Below are positions 57,002-64,000 of a stretch of 64,000 nucleotides of DNA, piece by piece. The stretch spans positions 744,001-808,000 of the forward strand of contig NZ_JAALDK010000002.1 in assembly GCF_013366925.1 (NCBI RefSeq). Reading direction: 5' to 3'. Made by a program: the position numbers and the translations under genes. Position 1 is the first letter of the stretch. The number at the start of each line of letters is the position of its first letter. The notes beneath the pieces were generated by a model. The model was not told the DNA's origin. It did no database searches and saw only the letters and a list, made by a program, of their open reading frames with translations. Origin of the DNA: Paraburkholderia youngii (GTDB lineage: Bacteria > Pseudomonadota > Gammaproteobacteria > Burkholderiales > Burkholderiaceae).

Positions 57002-58168
57002 TTACCACCGCCGTCTCAGCTGCGCACCTATGCGTCTCTCGCGCAAGAGTCTCTCGCGTTCGGTTGCGTCAACGAAGCGAGTCCCTGTCGGCAAGTGATT
57101 GCGCAACTCGGACACCGGCACACGCTTGAGCGTCGGAACCGGCGCCGAACTGCACCCATACCATCTGCCTATTGCGGTCCCCCGATTGACCCCGCATGTA
57201 TCCAGCCAGTTCGCGACACCCGGATCACGGTGCGCAATCACGGCGCGGAAATAGCCGTCTTCGTCGACGTGCGCCTGATGCCCATTGAGGCTGCTTTGGT
57301 GATCGATATAGTCAAGCGCGTTGAACAGAGCGTCGTTCAATTGCACGTTCCAATAGCGGCGTGTCTGCGGCAGTGCGGTTTCGAGAATGAGCGCTTCGTC
57401 GTCACCGAAATCGAAAATCGCTTGCCAGTACGCCTGTTTCGCGAGGCCACCACCGAAAGCGAAAAACTCGAACTCGTTCACGTTGATCCGCGTGCGCAGT
57501 TGCTGCATGTGCGTGAGCCAGCGACGTGACAGACGCTCCGCGTAGTCCATCAGCTCGCCGGTACGCCTCGCGATCTCCTCGTGGCCCATTGGCGGTTTCG
57601 TCCGGCGAGCGTCGAGGCACTCGATAGCGATTCGTGCGTCACGTTCCGCTCCCCACGCATACGATCGCTGGCGCAGCATTGCGAAGTCAGCCTCGGGGTG
57701 CAACTCAAGCCAGTTGCCGTGATAACCGGCGGGACGCCGTGCGCTCAACAGAACTTCGAAGCTGCCGTCCTCGCCGATCTCGAGGTCGTCCAGGTCGAAC
57801 TGACCTAGCGGAGGGTGGATTTTATCGGTAGTACCCATGATGCCGCGGCCGATATCCAGCGTCAGCAAATGCACGCTGCCGCGCTCTCCAACTAGCCGAT
57901 ATCGCAGGTCACCTCGCAACGGTGCGACGAAATAGGTGTCGTCGGGATTCGGCTGCAGCATGAAGACCGAGTTAAGGAAAGGCAACCAGTCAGGATGAAG
58001 CGGATCGGATTGGAAGTAGATGAAGTAGGCAAGCGAGAGATTCATCTGAAACTGCCGATACAGCTCCGCGCGCGTTTGAGGATCGCGCGGTGTCTCGGTC
58101 AATTCGAGCAGACTCTCCGCGTTTGCCAACTGGGAGAGATAGTCGCTCCAGGATTTCAGCTGAGCCAT
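57002..58168 (-). CDS. DUF1214 domain-containing protein
   Basis: 388-residue soluble protein. The N-terminal half includes ELYRQFQMNLSLAYFIYFQS near residue 40, and the C-terminal half holds the DUF1214 pattern: ALPQTRRYWNVQLNDALFNA near 270, DYIDHQSSLNGHQAHVDEDG near 293 and HRDPGVANWLDTCG near 322. No signal peptide. The ATG at 58168 is used; an ATG seven codons earlier is possible. Either start overlaps the end of the alcohol dehydrogenase gene. DUF1214 proteins have no established biochemical activity but recur in lipid-, steroid- and terpenoid-related clusters. Confidence 0.8.
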   Translation of the reverse strand: MAQLKSWSDYLSQLANAESLLELTETPRDPQTRAELYRQFQMNLSLAYFIYFQSDPLHPDWLPFLNSVFMLQPNPDDTYFVAPLRGDLRYRLVGERGSVHLLTLDIGRGIMGTTDKIHPPLGQFDLDDLEIGEDGSFEVLLSARRPAGYHGNWLELHPEADFAMLRQRSYAWGAERDARIAIECLDARRTKPPMGHEEIARRTGELMDYAERLSRRWLTHMQQLRTRINVNEFEFFAFGGGLAKQAYWQAIFDFGDDEALILETALPQTRRYWNVQLNDALFNALDYIDHQSSLNGHQAHVDEDGYFRAVIAHRDPGVANWLDTCGVNRGTAIGRWYGCSSAPVPTLKRVPVSELRNHLPTGTRFVDATERERLLRERRIGAQLRRRW

Positions 58169-59178
58169 GGGTTCACCATTACCTTGCATTGCGTCGACCG
58201 TTCACGCAGTGCTTCAAATGCATCGGGTAGCGCGTCAAGCGAGACCCGGTCGGTAATCATCGCGCGCGGTTCGACACAGCCCGCGTCGAACACGTTCGCG
58301 ACATGAGTGAACTCTTGCATACTGTAGGTGACAGCGAACTGAATTCGCACTTCCTTCCATACCGCTACTGCCGGAATGAATTGGTCCGGCACCGTGCAGA
58401 AGCCGAGCACTACGACGTCGCCCTGCGGCTTGACGCAATGAATCGCCTTTGCAATCAGATCTTTCTGCCCTGCGCATTCGAACACGACGTCTGGTGGACC
58501 CTTGAGAGCATCGGCAGCTAGCGCCGCCAGATCCTGCCCATCCTGCGGAACCACAAATTCGTCAGCCCCCATGTGTCGCGCGAGCGCTTCGCGGCGCTGC
58601 GACGAAGCAGTCGCGACAATGCGACCAGCGCCGAGGCGGCGAGCCCAGAACGTGGCGGCCAGTCCAACGGGACCCGCGCCAATCACGAGCACTTTCGCGC
58701 CCGGCGTGAGCTTTGCCAGCGCAACTCCGTGCAAGCCGACGGCCATTGGTTCGATCAGTGCGCCGTCCTCCATGCTCAGCGTCTTCGGAAGCCGGGTCGT
58801 TACGCGCTCGGCAACGACTGCATATTGAGCGAAGCCGGCGGCGGCGCCCTTGAATTGCGCGCAGAAGTTCGGCTTCCCGGAAAGACAGGTCGCGCAATGC
58901 CCGCATCCGACAAACGGCAGCGCGGTTACAGCATCGCCAATCTTCAGCTTCTCAACGCCCTTACCTAAGGCGACCACCTCGCCGGCAAATTCGTGACCTA
59001 GGGTCGAATTTTCTGGAAGCGTGAAATGCGGTGCGTGTCCATCCGTCATGTGTAGATCCGATCCGCAGATACCGCAGCGGTGAATCTTCAGCACAACTTC
59101 TCCCGATGCTGGAGTGGGATCGGCAACACCCCTAACTTCTAGAGGCGAACCTACCTTCGTGAAATATGCGGCCCTCAT
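58156..59178 (-). CDS. Zinc-dependent alcohol dehydrogenase (MDR family)
   Basis: 340 residues. The catalytic zinc ligands are Cys in RCGICGSDLHMTDG near residue 36 and His in LGHEFAGEV near 62. The structural zinc lobe CGHCATCLSGKPNFC near 92-106 has all four Cys. The Rossmann motif is VIGAGPVGLAATFW near 168. It would interconvert an alcohol with an aldehyde or ketone using NAD(P). It is the first gene after the operator-bearing gap at 59179-59513 and probably heads the ADH-to-cysNC operon. Confidence 0.92.
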   Translation of the reverse strand: MRAAYFTKVGSPLEVRGVADPTPASGEVVLKIHRCGICGSDLHMTDGHAPHFTLPENSTLGHEFAGEVVALGKGVEKLKIGDAVTALPFVGCGHCATCLSGKPNFCAQFKGAAAGFAQYAVVAERVTTRLPKTLSMEDGALIEPMAVGLHGVALAKLTPGAKVLVIGAGPVGLAATFWARRLGAGRIVATASSQRREALARHMGADEFVVPQDGQDLAALAADALKGPPDVVFECAGQKDLIAKAIHCVKPQGDVVVLGFCTVPDQFIPAVAVWKEVRIQFAVTYSMQEFTHVANVFDAGCVEPRAMITDRVSLDALPDAFEALRERSTQCKVMVNPWLS

Positions 59179-59233
59179 CGCTTGAGTCTCCGTTTGGCGT
59201 CAATGTGCTGCCCGTCATCGAACATCTGAAATA

Positions 59234-59251
59234 TACTTTACTGGGAAAGTA
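59234..59251. promoter_or_regulatory. Inverted repeat upstream of the ADH-sulfotransferase operon
   Basis: TACTTT and AAAGTA arms flank ACTGGG, 56 bases upstream of the alcohol dehydrogenase start. On the minus strand TATATT just downstream would be a plausible -10 box. The form fits TetR- or MarR-type operators. Confidence 0.5.
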
Positions 59252-59400
59252 AATTGCGGTGTCCAGGTGTTTATACCGAGACGGCACTGGAAGCAAACGC
59301 GCCAATGTGTTCCCCTGAGCTTTCGCTCACGAACATAGCGTTATGCGGGATTGGCCATATGCCACCGGATGCGTCGATGGCAACGAAAGACGGGAGAGAA

Positions 59401-59421
59401 GGCCTGCTGAGAGCGCAGGCC
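59401..59421 (-). terminator. Hairpin downstream of the two-HTH regulator gene
   Basis: Perfect 7-base arms GGCCTGC and GCAGGCC with a 7-base loop, about 95 bases past the stop at 59514 and followed in the minus direction by only a short T-C run. It is a weak terminator candidate that would separate the regulator transcript from the ADH operon. Confidence 0.4.
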
Positions 59422-59513
59422 CGGGATGGGTTTTGTGTCTTGCGCGCTGATTGCGAGCAGCGATGACGATGGCTTAGGGGTTTGCTGTCGAAATGGTGAT
59501 TACCGAAGCTATG

Positions 59514-60323
59514 TCAGCCGCGCTCGGCACCCCGACGTGCGGCCTCCGCGTCTGCAAAGACATGTAGTTCCCGCAACAAGGTCGAGAGTGCCGCTCGCCG
59601 TTCAGGCGCCATATGACTGGATGCCACCCAGTCAGTGCCGTACGCCCCCTGATGGAGGATGTTCCTCAATACTTTGCGTGCCTGTGACTTCATTCGTACG
59701 AGTATTCCACGACCATCCGCCGGGTCCGGCATGCGCTCCACCAAGCCCATCTGTTCGAGCCTGCCGACACACTTCGTGATGCCGCCCAGCGTCATTGCCA
59801 GCGGTTTTTGAAGTTGCGTCGGAGACTGCGTGTAAGGCGGACCGGAAACCAGAAGCGCATCCAATAGCAACAGTTCGGCTGCCAGCAGGCCCTGACTCGC
59901 GGCGGCTTCCTTGAGCGCCCGGTCGATGTGAGCAGATAGTCGTAGGAGTCGTTGCCCGATCAGATAGACATTCGGGTCTTCCGCTGGCCACTCGCGCGCC
60001 CAAGCCGCAGCCTGTTCGTCCAACGCATCGCTAGCCTCTGAGCACACGGGCTTCTGCAACGCCTCGCATTCCGCCAGAAATTGTGCTTCAGCTTGAGAAC
60101 GTTTCGAATAGGACGCCTCGCCGTCGTCCCCGAAAGCGACGTCGACCCAGCCGGCCTCGCCAAGTTCGTTCAGGTGCTCGATCACGCTCGCACGCGATAT
60201 TTTCAGCTCACGCGCCAATGAGGGTGCGCTTTGAGGACCCGCATTCAGCAGAGACAGGAGTTGTCGTCGGGAAGCATCCGCTAACGCGGCGAATAGCGAG
60301 TCTGCGGTCTTGCGAGCACCCAT
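59514..60323 (-). CDS. Two-HTH regulator: ArsR-like N-terminus fused to MarR-like C-terminus
   Basis: 269 residues with two DNA-binding modules. Residues 5-65 resemble an ArsR winged helix (DSLFAALADASRRQLLSLLN, then SLARELKISRASVIEHLNEL). Residues about 125-260 form a MarR domain: a dimerisation helix, then QLQKPLAMTLGGITKCVGRL and MGLVERMPDPADGRGILVRM with the winged Asp-x-R-Asp-like DGR. The start at 60323 is chosen because it opens the ArsR module; the frame is open to 60470. A GGACCGC/GCGGTCC hairpin lies at 60399-60418 upstream. It probably regulates the island. Confidence 0.75.
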   Translation of the reverse strand: MGARKTADSLFAALADASRRQLLSLLNAGPQSAPSLARELKISRASVIEHLNELGEAGWVDVAFGDDGEASYSKRSQAEAQFLAECEALQKPVCSEASDALDEQAAAWAREWPAEDPNVYLIGQRLLRLSAHIDRALKEAAASQGLLAAELLLLDALLVSGPPYTQSPTQLQKPLAMTLGGITKCVGRLEQMGLVERMPDPADGRGILVRMKSQARKVLRNILHQGAYGTDWVASSHMAPERRAALSTLLRELHVFADAEAARRGAERG

Positions 60324-60556
60324 GCGATTATCGATTGGTTCGGACCCCCGCTTGCCGGACAGCAAATACGCGTTGTCGAGCAAACAGGCGATCGGCATGG
60401 ACCGCGACTCAGCGGTCCGTGCGAGCGCCCTACAGGTGCCGTTTCCTGTCACGCGGGTCAATTCAGCCACGCTAAGTTACCAGAAAACACGCCCTGTAAG
60501 CTCTGTGCTAATAGACACGCTTCACGTGGCGAGGCGCACACTGGCCAGATCGACGG

Positions 60557-61375
60557 CTATTGTTGAACCAGGTCGTATGCCGCAAGCGCGGCGACCTGTG
60601 TCACACCGCCGTCTACGGGTAGGCACGTGCCGGTAATGAATCGCGATTCATCGCAGCAGAGAAACAACGCGGCGGCCGCGACGTCCCACGCATCCCCTTC
60701 CAAAGGAAGGGGCGCGATTTTGCGGCGGCGTTCGCGGGCCTTGTCATTGAGCATGCTTTCGACCATCGGCGTAAAAATATGCCCCGGAGCAATCGCGTTG
60801 GCACGAACATAATCGCGGCCGTACATCACCGCGAGTTCACGCGTAAAGCCGACCATGCCCGCTTTCGATGAGCCGTATGCGGCTGACCCGTGGCTGCGGA
60901 TGCCCGCGACCGAACCGATGTTGACGATTGCCCCGCCTCCGCGCGCCACGATCTTCGGCACCGCACTTCGGCTCATCAAGAAGGCACTTTTCAGATTGAC
61001 GTCGATCACGCGATCCCACGACGCCTCGTCGACGTCCTGCAACCGCCCCGGCGCGCCCGAGATACCGACGTTGTTGACGAGAATGTCGAGGCCACCGTAC
61101 CTCTCGACGGTCTCGTCGACAATGCGCGCACAGACCGCACCGTCGGTGACATTGCCGGTCGAGACGAACGCGCTGCCGCCCGCCTCCGTGATCAGCGCGA
61201 GCGTTTCCGCTGCCCGCTCGTATTGCTGATCGACGAGACAGACGGACGCGCCCTCCGCGGCGAAAAGACAGGCAATTGCCTTGCCCGTGCCGAAACCCTG
61301 ACCGAGCGATCCTGCGCCGGTCACGATCGCGATCTTGCCGTTTAAACGTTGATGGAAGACTTTCGGAGCGGGCAT
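60557..61375 (-). CDS. SDR-family NAD(P)-dependent oxidoreductase
   Basis: 272-residue classical short-chain dehydrogenase. The cofactor motif reads TGAGSLGQGFGTGKAIA near residue 19, with a six-residue insertion (LGQGFG) in the usual TGxxxGIG loop. NNVG is near 100, the catalytic Ser in NIGSVAG near 152, and YGSSKAG near 166. GTCLPVDGG near 248 is the C-terminal signature. It would oxidise a secondary alcohol or reduce a ketone. It lies downstream of the kinase-like gene and upstream of the two-HTH regulator. Confidence 0.9.
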   Translation of the reverse strand: MPAPKVFHQRLNGKIAIVTGAGSLGQGFGTGKAIACLFAAEGASVCLVDQQYERAAETLALITEAGGSAFVSTGNVTDGAVCARIVDETVERYGGLDILVNNVGISGAPGRLQDVDEASWDRVIDVNLKSAFLMSRSAVPKIVARGGGAIVNIGSVAGIRSHGSAAYGSSKAGMVGFTRELAVMYGRDYVRANAIAPGHIFTPMVESMLNDKARERRRKIAPLPLEGDAWDVAAAALFLCCDESRFITGTCLPVDGGVTQVAALAAYDLVQQ

Positions 61376-61493
61376 GCTGTAGCCGGTTGAGGTAGAACGA
61401 TCGTCGTCTGGAGCGTTCGATCGAGCGGGTATTCGTTAGCGCTCAATTCCTCGCTCGCGAGGACGTCACTGATGCTTGAGCTTAGTCTCGTCA

Positions 61494-61528
61494 GGCCAAT
61501 AATGCAACATATAGTTGCATTATTGGCC
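61494..61528. repeat. 35-base perfect inverted repeat
   Basis: Two perfect 15-base arms (GGCCAATAATGCAAC and its complement) flank ATATA. It lies 15 bases past the kinase-like gene's stop and 119 bases before the SDR start. It could terminate the former or act as an operator for the latter. Its centre contains CATATAGTTGC, which recurs exactly in the promoter of the MarR gene at 62740-62750, favouring a regulatory role. Confidence 0.75.
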
Positions 61529-61542
61529 TTCGATCCAATCGG

Positions 61543-62622
61543 TTAACCCACTTCGCCATGATCCACCAATGCCGCACCAAAGCGCGCTGCATACGCCGTG
61601 TTCACCGCCTCGGTCTGGAAGCGCGTTTCGTTGATCGCAAAGATGAAGAATCCGTATGCGAGATCGCGTCGATAGTCGCCCCATGCTTCGTCGAAGTCTG
61701 GTGCCTGAATCCCGTTAATCGCCAATTGGGAAAGATAGTGCTCTAGTAGCGACCGCTCCCACGAGCGCCGGTCTTCGATATCGAGCGCGCACCCTATGTG
61801 ATAAGCGACCTCGAGACTCCAAGGCGCCCGGCTAACCTGAGCATCGAAAAAACCCGGCGCTCCATCAGCTTCGACGTAGAGATTTCCAAGGTGCGTATCG
61901 CCATGGATCAGACACACCGGTTTGCCCTTGTGTTCGCGCGCAATGCGCCCGAGCGCTGCCACCATCCAGTCGCGATCGTGCAGATGCCGGCTTACCGCGG
62001 CCCCTCTCGGCAGCGATACGTAGTGCGCCCAGACATCCGGCTCGAGGTAGCGGTTCTGATATTCCAACGACCAATCCGAAAAGCGCTCCCCAACCCAATC
62101 AAGCCGCCCGCCCTTGTCGAACTCCCGGCTATTCCATGTTTGCGCGTGATAGCGCGCCATTGCGCTCAAACGCAAAGCCACCTGTTCGTAGCCCTGCGGC
62201 TGCTGAGCACGACAGAACCGAACGTTACGCTCGACCAGGTCTTCCATCACTACGACCGCCTGCCAGGCGTCAGGATCGGCGCCCGCATAAAAACATTTCG
62301 GCGCGTTCATGTTTATGAACGGCAGTACGTCCCGATAGAAGCGCATTTCGTTGCGATACATCTCCTTCATCGACGGACTATGTTCCTCGAAACCGCCCTT
62401 CACGATCATGCGCGACGGTAGTGCCATCGCATGTCCCGCGTCGTTGTACTCCAGAGCCACTCGGACCTTGGTCGACGTGCCCGGCAGTACATCCACGTGT
62501 TCGCACGAGAGCACTTCGACGCCGCTGAAGCGGAATCCCAGCGCTGAAGTAAGCCACTCTGCCGTCACTTCCCCGACAGTGACAGGCAACCTCATGTCAC
62601 TTACCACACCAGATTCAGACAA
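61543..62622 (-). CDS. Phosphotransferase (APH) family protein
   Basis: 359-residue kinase-fold protein. The ATP-site Lys is in MIVKGGFEEH near residue 72. The catalytic loop is LIHGDTHLGNLYVEADGAPG near 238, with Asp and Asn in place, and the metal-binding Asp is in GFFDAQVSRAPWSLEVAYHI near 257. I favour the TTG at 62622 because GGGAGG stands four bases before it; the first ATG is at 62595, with no ribosome binding site. Members of this family near acyl-CoA genes phosphorylate small molecules other than aminoglycosides. Here a hydroxyl of the pathway substrate is a candidate. Confidence 0.85.
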   Translation of the reverse strand: MSESGVVSDMRLPVTVGEVTAEWLTSALGFRFSGVEVLSCEHVDVLPGTSTKVRVALEYNDAGHAMALPSRMIVKGGFEEHSPSMKEMYRNEMRFYRDVLPFINMNAPKCFYAGADPDAWQAVVVMEDLVERNVRFCRAQQPQGYEQVALRLSAMARYHAQTWNSREFDKGGRLDWVGERFSDWSLEYQNRYLEPDVWAHYVSLPRGAAVSRHLHDRDWMVAALGRIAREHKGKPVCLIHGDTHLGNLYVEADGAPGFFDAQVSRAPWSLEVAYHIGCALDIEDRRSWERSLLEHYLSQLAINGIQAPDFDEAWGDYRRDLAYGFFIFAINETRFQTEAVNTAYAARFGAALVDHGEVG

Positions 62623-62739
62623 GGTTCCTCCCGAATATTGCGGATGAAAGACGCGTGCGCATCGTCGCGCAGACAGCCATTCGGTCGCAACATGGGGAAA
62701 ACCACACCCCTCGGTGCGTTGCATATTTTGAATGACGTG

Positions 62740-62750
62740 CATATAGTTGC
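62740..62750. promoter_or_regulatory. Candidate MarR operator half, shared with the 61494-61528 repeat
   Basis: CATATAGTTGC occurs here, 35 bases before the MarR start, and exactly at 61508-61518 in the large inverted repeat. It sits between the divergent kinase-like and MarR genes, flanked by an imperfect outer repeat (GCGTTGCA...TTGCAAACGC, 62716-62760). Confidence 0.55.
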
Positions 62751-62784
62751 TTGCAAACGCAAAAATTTTTTTAGCAGGTAATCG

Positions 62785-63282
62785 ATGACCCCACTCGAAT
62801 CCCCCGCACTTCAGAGACGTCCGGCTAGCGCCGAACTCGCGCATACGCTTGCTCCGGACGAGTACCGCACAGAAGAAAGCGTCGCGTTCAAGATGAACAT
62901 GGTTCATCTTCTGCTTGGCGCGGAAATCGACCGGAAGCTCGCGGCGAGCAAACTTTCTGCAATTCAGTGGGGGATTTTGAAAGCGCTGTTCGACGAGCGT
63001 GCTCGTACACCTACCGCCCTGTGCCGAATACTTCTCGCTGACGGCAGCATCATGACCCGCAAGCTCGATTCGCTCGAAAAAAGAGGATTGGTTGAACGGA
63101 TCCGCAGTACTTCCGATAGACGTTCTGTCGAGCTCGCACTGACAGACGATGGTCGACAGCTGTTAGGCGAGACACTGCCGCTCATCGTCGAAACAAGCAA
63201 TCGCCAACTTCACGGCTTCACAGTGGATGAAGTTGAAGCCGCCCGGAATCTGCTCGATCGGATGATCGCCAACTTGAGTTGA
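62785..63282 (+). CDS. MarR-family transcriptional regulator
   Basis: 165 residues. After a 30-residue hydrophilic leader the MarR domain runs from about 35 to 165: KLSAIQWGILKALFDERART, LCRILLADGSIMTRKLDSLE (recognition helix) and RGLVERIRSTSDRRSVELAL, with the conserved wing D-R-R. It diverges from the kinase-like gene and precedes the LuxC-type gene by 75 bases on the same strand, so it sits at the regulatory centre of the island's right half. Confidence 0.9.
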   Translation: MTPLESPALQRRPASAELAHTLAPDEYRTEESVAFKMNMVHLLLGAEIDRKLAASKLSAIQWGILKALFDERARTPTALCRILLADGSIMTRKLDSLEKRGLVERIRSTSDRRSVELALTDDGRQLLGETLPLIVETSNRQLHGFTVDEVEAARNLLDRMIANLS

Positions 63283-63356
63283 GCTGCCAGATCCCCCCGA
63301 TCGATCCACGTCGGCGCTCAGGTCGACGCGTACCCGCTACTGAAAAGGAGTTGTTC

Positions 63357-64000
63357 ATGGAGCATACCGAAGCAGCCGTAACGCAAAGCGCGGACCCGGC
63401 GCAGGATGCCAGCCTCGCACCGCTGCTGGTTCCTCACGTATACCGCGGGCGCACCGTCACCGGAAGCGCGCTCAGACACGTGTCTCGCGATCTGGGGCAA
63501 GGCTTTTGCACACCTAAAATCGAATTAGACGATTTGGTGTGGCCACGCGCTGAATCCGGCCCTGCCTTCGATGTTCCTGTCGCGAAGATCATCGATTTTC
63601 TTGTCGAACTAGGTCCGCGTTTGCACCTCGACGTCAATCCGCTGATGCAGGCGGCGCTCGAATCGATGATCAAGGTCAGTCCGCTCGGGCGACGGATCCT
63701 CGAAAACTGCTATCGCGACATTCCCAATCTTTTCTTGCGTGAAGTGATCGAGGACGAACTGCGCGTGAGTCTCGGCGACGCGCGCCTCGTGGACGGTTGG
63801 GTGGAACGTACTCTGCGCGGGCGCCCGAGTCGTCTGCGCGCGTTTCCCCCGCGCCTCGTACATATCCTCGCAGGCAACTCGCCGATGGTCGCAGCCATGA
63901 CGGTCATGCGCGCGGCGCTGACGAAGGGTGTTCACCTGCTGAAGCTGCCTTCGAACGATCTTTTCACGGCCACCGCAATCCTGCGCACCATGGCCGAAAT
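63357..64000 (+). CDS. LuxC-type acyl-CoA (fatty acid) reductase, partial at window end
   Basis: At least 214 residues are visible; the gene continues past 64000. The start follows AAGGAG by six bases. The N-terminal part resembles LuxC/acyl-CoA reductase: PHVYRGRTVTG, a central helical region (PLMQAALESMIKVSPLGRRI), then FPPRLVHILAGNSPMVAAMT near residue 162, the nucleotide-binding-type segment of the aldehyde-dehydrogenase fold. The catalytic Cys lies beyond the window. The enzyme would reduce an acyl-CoA or acyl-enzyme to an aldehyde with NADPH. No luxA, luxB, luxD or luxE is seen, so bioluminescence is not implied. Confidence 0.8.
   Translation, partial: MEHTEAAVTQSADPAQDASLAPLLVPHVYRGRTVTGSALRHVSRDLGQGFCTPKIELDDLVWPRAESGPAFDVPVAKIIDFLVELGPRLHLDVNPLMQAALESMIKVSPLGRRILENCYRDIPNLFLREVIEDELRVSLGDARLVDGWVERTLRGRPSRLRAFPPRLVHILAGNSPMVAAMTVMRAALTKGVHLLKLPSNDLFTATAILRTMAE

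Noticed and set aside
61543..62622. Aminoglycoside resistance gene
   Set aside because: The APH fold is shared by many small-molecule kinases. The island context with acyl-CoA and sulfotransferase genes and the sequence pattern do not match known aminoglycoside phosphotransferases.
63357..64000. Bioluminescence (lux) operon
   Set aside because: Only a LuxC-type reductase is present; no luciferase, acyl-transferase or synthetase genes are visible, and LuxC homologues occur widely without light production.

Overview
The window looks like about 64 kb of a Burkholderiaceae genome, most like Paraburkholderia or Caballeronia. The reasons are high GC with a strong third-position bias, a Burkholderia-type porin, a PHB acetoacetyl-CoA reductase, a DUF3022 protein, an NodQ-like CysNC fusion and many LysR, TetR and MarR regulators with divergent targets. 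The genus and replicon are inferences. I see no rRNA, tRNA, CRISPR array, intact insertion sequence or replication origin.

Layout. 0.5-4.5 kb: a sugar-type ABC importer (binding protein and two permeases, no ATPase gene) followed by a phosphatidylinositol-phospholipase-C-like protein. 4.5-9 kb: a PHB-related patch (truncated phasin-like ORF, phaB, several small proteins, a DUF3022 protein) ending in a chemoreceptor pseudogene. 9.8-14.4 kb: a complete branched-chain-amino-acid-type ABC operon (binding protein, livHMGF) facing an alpha/beta hydrolase and its divergent LysR regulator. 16.2-21.2 kb: a metallo-beta-lactamase-fold hydrolase with divergent TetR, a lipoprotein/secreted-protein/lytic-transglycosylase trio, and an ECF sigma factor with its DGPF (YCII-like) partner. 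21.8-29.3 kb: porin, MgtA magnesium ATPase with a 49-codon leader ORF and hairpin, and aconitase B. 29.6-46.3 kb: mixed accessory genes, namely a DUF1326/DUF2182 pair, a TetR-controlled hydrolase with two matching operators, an AT-rich DUF1493 islet, a CYTH-CHAD protein, three MFS transporters, a decayed glucosidase, an orphan pstS and a lipoate-ligase-like protein.

46.4-64 kb is the most unusual part. It is a nearly unbroken minus-strand train that combines a PAPS-dependent sulfotransferase with its own PAPS supply (CysD, CysNC) and PAP disposal (CysQ). The train also holds a VOC protein, a DUF1214 protein, a zinc alcohol dehydrogenase, two SDRs, an APH-type kinase-fold protein, a 3-hydroxyacyl-CoA dehydrogenase, ETF-ubiquinone oxidoreductase and a pantothenate synthetase. 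A LuxC-type acyl-CoA reductase begins on the plus strand and runs off the window. Regulators of the TetR, MarR and an ArsR-MarR two-HTH type are embedded. I read this as a self-contained pathway in which a hydroxylated lipid-like or acyl-CoA-linked compound is sulfonated (and perhaps phosphorylated) and redox-processed. The substrate and the direction (catabolic or biosynthetic) cannot be read from sequence.

Decay marks several places: an MCP with its signalling domain deleted, a glucosidase with a frameshift plus internal deletion, a truncated phasin and an AT-rich gene remnant. The accessory stretches at 4.5-9 kb and 32-40 kb therefore appear to be in flux.
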